Assembly (NCBI GenBank): GCA_947589425.1
Contig: CANQAV010000017.1
Coordinates: forward strand, 1 to 35,503
DNA: 35,503 bases
Direction of reading: 5' to 3'
From: Candidatus Gastranaerophilales bacterium
GTDB lineage: Bacteria > Cyanobacteriota > Vampirovibrionia > Gastranaerophilales > Gastranaerophilaceae
The translations under genes were made by a program, and so were the position numbers. This document shows, piece by piece, positions 31,906 to 35,503 of this stretch. Positions within the stretch are counted from its first letter, which is position 1. Each line of letters begins with the position of its first letter. The notes beneath the pieces are model-generated. The model did not search any database, was not told the origin of the DNA, and saw nothing but the letters and a program-made list of their open reading frames with translations.

Positions 31906-33570
31906 ATGAAAAAAATAATAAAAGATTTGTTAATTTTATTTATAATAATAGTGCTTTCGGCTTTATTGGAGTGCAGATATAATTGTCGTCCGTTTTGGGA
32001 TTGGTTTGGTTATCACTATTATAACGGCTGGGCATTTTTAAATCATCGTCTTGACATAGATATAATGCCAAATTTTCACAGGACCTATTTTAATCCCCTG
32101 TTGGATAGTCTTACATATCTTGTTGTCAAACATTTAAATAATCATCCATACATTTTTTTAATGATTTCAAGCTTAAAATATTCACTGTTTTTGTTTTTGT
32201 CTTATAAAATCTTTGATTTGGTCTTTAATGAAGGAGTTAAAAAAAGAGGGCTGATAATATTTTTTTGTTTTTTGATAACGGCATTTTCTCCTCTTATTGT
32301 TAATTTGGCTAATTTTGAATTTACTGATTTATACAATGCTATTATCGTCCTTTTTGCCCTCTACCTTTTCCTTAAAACCTTTTATGGCGATAATATTAAA
32401 AAGAATTATATATTAATCTTCTTTTCATCTTTTTTAATAGGTGCCGCATTTGGTTTAAAATATACTAATATATCTTTTTGTATAGCATTACCTCTTGTTG
32501 TTCTTCTGAGATATAAATCCTTTAAACACCCGATAAAAACAACATTACTCATAATTATTTCAATGTTTTCAGGTTTCCTCTTGACGGACGGCTTTTGGTT
32601 ATATACCTTGTGGCATAAGTTCCACAATCCAATATTCCCATACTTTAACGATATATTCTATTCCCCTTATGCTGATTTTACAAGAATTATCGAAGATGAT
32701 TTTTGGGCGGTAAAACCGCAAAATATAATCCAAGGCATTTTTTATCCCTTGCTTGGCTGCCGTTTTGAAGTGCCTATTAGAGATATAAAAGTACAATCTG
32801 CTTTTTTTGCTGTTTTAATTCTTTTGTTTTTGTTTTTAAAAAAGAGCAAAGCTATAGAGAAAATTAACTATTATATTGATTCAAATGTTTTATTTTCTAT
32901 ATTACTGTTGACAATAATTTCATATTATATAAATTGTTTTATATTTGGCGGCATAAAGTATGTTGTCGTATTATTCTGTTTATCTTCGATTATTATTTGT
33001 GTCACTTTGATATATATATCAAAGTGCTTGTTGAATAATAAACTTAAATTGGAAATATGCCTTATGGTGTTTTGGTATGTTTTTTTATTTGCCGTAAAAT
33101 ATAACAAGTCAATAAAATATGGTTTTGTATATGAGCCCGAACAGGTTATTTCAATACCTGATTTGGGTTTTGAAGATGATTCAAATGTTTTTATTGCAAA
33201 CTATATTTCAGGATATATTATCCCTGATCAAAACCCAAAAGCAAACTATATTGCAATGGTTATACCTAAAAGAATCAAAAAAGGACACTTTGGTTATAAT
33301 GAACTTACCTGCAAAAATATGTACTATTTATCCGATTATTTAGAAAAATTGGATATGGAAAAATTTAGTGAAAATAAACCGGCTTATGTAGTATTTTCGT
33401 TTCACGGACTTGCGCTCGGAAAAGATAAACATTTTTATGAGGATGCAATTAAATATTATTCAAAAGGTGAAATAAAATTGAATTTTAATAATTGCAAAAC
33501 TGTTCCGTTAAATGTTACGGGTTATTTTAATTTATATCCGGGACCGGTTTATGTATGTAAACTAAAGTAG
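31906..33570 (+). CDS. GT-C-like polytopic glycosyltransferase, array copy 3
   Basis: This 554-residue member starts four bases after the stop of copy 2, so translation is probably coupled. First loop: WDWFGYHYYNGWAFLNHRLD with MPNFHRTYFNPLLD. The constant core lies at residues ~150-243 (its only base change, 32583, is silent). Its C-terminal half is the most diverged: DLGFEDDSNVFIANYISG, IPDQNPKANYIA, LEKLDMEKFSENKPAYVVFS and a variant end YPGPVYVCKLK. Bases 31996-32072 are identical to the start of copy 5. Confidence 0.65.
   Translation: MKKIIKDLLILFIIIVLSALLECRYNCRPFWDWFGYHYYNGWAFLNHRLDIDIMPNFHRTYFNPLLDSLTYLVVKHLNNHPYIFLMISSLKYSLFLFLSYKIFDLVFNEGVKKRGLIIFFCFLITAFSPLIVNLANFEFTDLYNAIIVLFALYLFLKTFYGDNIKKNYILIFFSSFLIGAAFGLKYTNISFCIALPLVVLLRYKSFKHPIKTTLLIIISMFSGFLLTDGFWLYTLWHKFHNPIFPYFNDIFYSPYADFTRIIEDDFWAVKPQNIIQGIFYPLLGCRFEVPIRDIKVQSAFFAVLILLFLFLKKSKAIEKINYYIDSNVLFSILLLTIISYYINCFIFGGIKYVVVLFCLSSIIICVTLIYISKCLLNNKLKLEICLMVFWYVFLFAVKYNKSIKYGFVYEPEQVISIPDLGFEDDSNVFIANYISGYIIPDQNPKANYIAMVIPKRIKKGHFGYNELTCKNMYYLSDYLEKLDMEKFSENKPAYVVFSFHGLALGKDKHFYEDAIKYYSKGEIKLNFNNCKTVPLNVTGYFNLYPGPVYVCKLK
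31996..32072 (+). repeat. First-loop tract shared with copy 5 (77 bp)
   Basis: Identical to 35427-35503; the match may go on beyond the window. It encodes WDWFGYHYYNGWAFLNHRLD and the following IDIMP. Confidence 0.9.
32354..32633 (+). repeat. Constant core block, copy 3 (280 bp, one substitution)
   Basis: Offset 1669 from copy 2; the sole difference found is G at 32583 (A in the others). Confidence 0.95.
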
Positions 33571-33597
33571 ATTATAAATATATTTATATAAAGATAC

Positions 33598-33627
33598 TTT
33601 AAATATTATTCTGGCGGCAAAAAAATA
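33598..33627 (+). pseudogene. Relic of the 3' end of a lost GT-C-like gene
   Basis: In the 77-bp gap between copies 3 and 4, one frame reads KYYSGGKKIR. This matches the conserved near-C-terminal phrase of the family (NYYSGGKKELKDC in copy 4, KYYSKGEIKL in copy 3). It is short but has the right position and direction. Confidence 0.4.
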
Positions 33628-33647
33628 AGACATTCAAGAGGAATTAT

Positions 33648-35306
33648 ATGAAAAAAGATTTTGAAATATTTACAATATTTTTATTATATAGTGTTTTGGC
33701 GGGCTTTTTATTTTCAATATTTTATAGTTGGGACTTTCACGCATACCACTATTATAACGGCTGGGCTTTTTTAAATCATCGACTTGATATAGATATAATG
33801 CCCGCAATTTTTAGGTCATATTTTAATCCGCTTATAGATAGCTTTTCATATTTACTTATTAAAACTTTTAACAATAATCCTGCTTTGCTCATTGCTATTT
33901 CAAACCTTAAGTACGGCATATTTTTATTTTTATCATATAAGATTTTTGACCTTGTTATAAATAAAGATTATAAATTTAAACAAGCCATTGTTCTTTTTAT
34001 GGTGGGTATAACAATATCAACCCCGCTATTTTTGATTTTAAAAAATATTGATTTCAATGATCTTGAAATTGCAGTTATCATCTTGCTTGCCCTCTACCTT
34101 TTCCTTAAAACCTTTTATGGCGATAATATTAAAAAGAATTATATATTAATCTTCTTTTCATCTTTTTTAATAGGTGCCGCATTTGGTTTAAAATATACTA
34201 ATATATCTTTTTGTATAGCATTACCTCTTGTTGTTCTTCTGAGATATAAATCCTTTAAACACCCGATAAAAACAACATTACTCATAATTATTTCAATGTT
34301 TTCAGGTTTCCTCTTAACGGACGGCTTTTGGTTATATACCTTGTGGCATAAGTTCCACAATCCAATGTTCCCATACTTTAATGAGATATTTCATTCTCCT
34401 TATGCTGATTATGACCATGTCTTTAATACCGATTTTCACCATATCAGACCAAAAAATATATTCCAATTTATTTTTCATCCCATATTGGGCAAGAAGTTTG
34501 AGATGAAAATATTTGATTTAAAATCTTATTTTGTTTTTTTGGGAGGCATTATAGTTTTAATCTTTTCCAATAAATATGAAAATTTTGATAAAAAAATTAA
34601 GTCATTGATAAAAACCGATGTATTTTATTTCATTCTGTTTTTGATAATATTTGCATATTATATAAACGCATTTATATTTGGGAATGTAAGATATATTTGT
34701 CCCGTTTATGCTATAAGTTCAATTCCTGTTGCGGTATTTTGCTGGTATATATTTAAAATTTTAAAGAAAAAATATAAATTTAAACCCGATTTTTATAGCA
34801 TTTTAATTTTGTTTTTTATGTCTTGTTTATCTTCTTCTTTAATATTTTTTATGATAAAGTTATACGACCATTCGGTTGAAAAATTTATAGAAATAGAAAA
34901 CCTTAATTTTGAAGATAACTCAATTGTTTTCTGCGGTACTACTCTTAGCGCATTTTTGGTGCCGGAACAAAATCCCAAAGCTCAATATATTTTCTTTAGT
35001 GTACCAAAAGAAATCAGGAAGGTTCATGTAAGTAAATTTGAGGGAAGGCATTGGAACGATTTTTACACATCAAAATATCTTGTACAAACCATTAAATCAA
35101 AATTTCAAGAAAACAGAAAAATGTATATAATATTTTCTGATGTTATGCTTGGCTATGACTATTTTGATTTACCTATCTATAAACATGCAATAAACTACTA
35201 TTCCGGCGGAAAAAAAGAATTAAAGGATTGCAGGAAAACACAGATAAAAGTTGGCGACAGATTTGACGGATGGCCCGGACCGTATTTGGTGTGTAAAATT
35301 GAGTAG
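33648..35306 (+). CDS. GT-C-like polytopic glycosyltransferase, array copy 4
   Basis: The 552-residue product has the first loop WDFHAYHYYNGWAFLNHRLD with MPAIFRSYFNPLID, nearly the same as copy 1. The constant core is at residues ~147-240. It resembles copy 1 again right after the core (34367-34490) and in the C-terminal domain: NLNFEDNSIVFCGTTLSAFL, VPEQNPKAQY, RHWNDFYTSKYL, NYYSGGKKELKDC, WPGPYLVCKIE. The ATG has AGAGGA five bases upstream, the best ribosome binding site in the array. Copies 1 and 4 may act on similar acceptors; that is inference. Confidence 0.65.
   Translation: MKKDFEIFTIFLLYSVLAGFLFSIFYSWDFHAYHYYNGWAFLNHRLDIDIMPAIFRSYFNPLIDSFSYLLIKTFNNNPALLIAISNLKYGIFLFLSYKIFDLVINKDYKFKQAIVLFMVGITISTPLFLILKNIDFNDLEIAVIILLALYLFLKTFYGDNIKKNYILIFFSSFLIGAAFGLKYTNISFCIALPLVVLLRYKSFKHPIKTTLLIIISMFSGFLLTDGFWLYTLWHKFHNPMFPYFNEIFHSPYADYDHVFNTDFHHIRPKNIFQFIFHPILGKKFEMKIFDLKSYFVFLGGIIVLIFSNKYENFDKKIKSLIKTDVFYFILFLIIFAYYINAFIFGNVRYICPVYAISSIPVAVFCWYIFKILKKKYKFKPDFYSILILFFMSCLSSSLIFFMIKLYDHSVEKFIEIENLNFEDNSIVFCGTTLSAFLVPEQNPKAQYIFFSVPKEIRKVHVSKFEGRHWNDFYTSKYLVQTIKSKFQENRKMYIIFSDVMLGYDYFDLPIYKHAINYYSGGKKELKDCRKTQIKVGDRFDGWPGPYLVCKIE
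34087..34366 (+). repeat. Constant core block, copy 4 (280 bp)
   Basis: Offset 5096 from copy 1, identical by eye over the block. Confidence 0.95.
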
Positions 35307-35321
35307 CGAAATTTAATAATT

Positions 35322-35330
35322 TGTTATAAT
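35322..35330 (+). promoter_or_regulatory. Extended -10 box at the start of array copy 5
   Basis: TGTTATAAT ends nine bases before the second in-frame ATG (35340) of copy 5, again a leaderless layout; it would let copy 5 be transcribed on its own. Confidence 0.4.
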
Positions 35331-35333
35331 ATT

Positions 35334-35503
35334 ATGGATATGGATAAAAAAATAAATTTATTATTTTTATTTGGTATTTTCATTTTCGGAGCATTAATCA
35401 GTCTTATTATTCTCAGACCGGTTACATGGGATTGGTTTGGTTATCACTATTATAACGGCTGGGCATTTTTAAATCATCGTCTTGACATAGATATAATGCC
35501 AAA
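35334..35503 (+). CDS. GT-C-like polytopic glycosyltransferase, array copy 5, cut by window end
   Basis: The first 56 codons of a fifth family member: an N-terminal helix (residues ~8-27) and the first-loop motif WDWFGYHYYNGWAFLNHRLD with IDIMP. The 77 bases at 35427-35503 are identical to copy 3, while the N-terminal helix before them is unrelated to copy 3 at base level, so the identity starts sharply. ATG codons at 35334 and 35340 are both possible; the -10 box at 35325-35330 favours 35340. Confidence 0.6.
   Translation, partial: MDMDKKINLLFLFGIFIFGALISLIILRPVTWDWFGYHYYNGWAFLNHRLDIDIMP
35427..35503 (+). repeat. First-loop tract shared with copy 3 (77 bp seen)
   Basis: Identical to 31996-32072 up to the last base of the window. 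Confidence 0.9.

Noticed and set aside
29043-34360. Four identical 73-residue antisense frames, one in each GT-C-like gene (29043-29264, 30737-30958, 32406-32627, 34139-34360)
   Set aside because: They are the reverse strand of the constant core. Their identity follows from the DNA identity; there is no ribosome binding site or family match.
1-35503. CRISPR arrays, tRNA or rRNA genes, integrase or transposase genes
   Set aside because: I looked for spaced repeats, T-loop motifs and transposase or integrase motifs on both strands and saw none. Repeats in the window are all parts of paralogous genes.

Overview
The window is AT-rich (by eye about 30% GC) bacterial chromosome with no rRNA, tRNA or CRISPR that I can see. 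The cell envelope is diderm: there is an autotransporter with an outer-membrane barrel, a Skp/OmpH-type periplasmic chaperone and meso-diaminopimelate dehydrogenase. The mixture of gut-type surface glycosylation genes, cytosolic HExxH proteins and low GC would fit an uncultured gut lineage such as the Gastranaerophilales. That placement is a guess from style, not from a marker gene.

Layout. (1) 1-3003: a lysozyme locus. It holds the 3' part of a GH108 muramidase, two LprI-like putative lysozyme-inhibitor genes on the other strand, a broken second lysozyme gene (GH24 C-terminal half) that shares its N-terminal module with the GH108 gene, and a small secreted protein. (2) 3059-5216: a membrane protein, DNA-3-methyladenine glycosylase I (tag) and an exported ankyrin protein, with an odd intergenic G8 run. 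(3) 5273-12411: an autotransporter plus Skp-like chaperone operon, a 353-bp divergent control region with two matching 26-bp palindromes, a Cache/degenerate-GGDEF/EAL phosphodiesterase, and a DUF3137-like membrane protein. (4) 12595-20683: two unrelated cytosolic HExxH proteins, a second DUF3137-like protein, a metallo-beta-lactamase-fold hydrolase, a flavodoxin-like reductase and a protein made of four NUMOD1-like DNA-binding repeats. (5) 20757-35503: a long plus-strand surface-glycan region. It holds two GT90 glycosyltransferase copies around a RhuM-Doc gene, two exported paralogues of unknown function, ddh, two GT8 glycosyltransferases, and a tandem array of at least five GT-C-like membrane proteins that runs off the end.

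The unusual biology is in part 5. The two GT90 copies carry a poly-G tract at the same codon position. With 9 G the second copy is open; with 8 G the first is frameshifted, and one extra G would restore a full 321-residue enzyme. This is the signature of slipped-strand phase variation. The second GT90 copy also starts with the promoter, leader and about 15 codons of a RhuM gene, so it is a chimera. The four complete GT-C-like genes have diverged ends but share a 280-bp central block that is identical base for base except one position. Further pairwise identical tracts have different endpoints, and a relic of a lost copy lies between two genes. Together these suggest a locus that generates surface-glycan diversity by tract slippage and by recombination through a constant core.

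A second theme is promoter layout: several genes have an extended -10 box (TGCTATAAT or similar) that ends 6-7 bases before the start codon, which predicts leaderless mRNAs.
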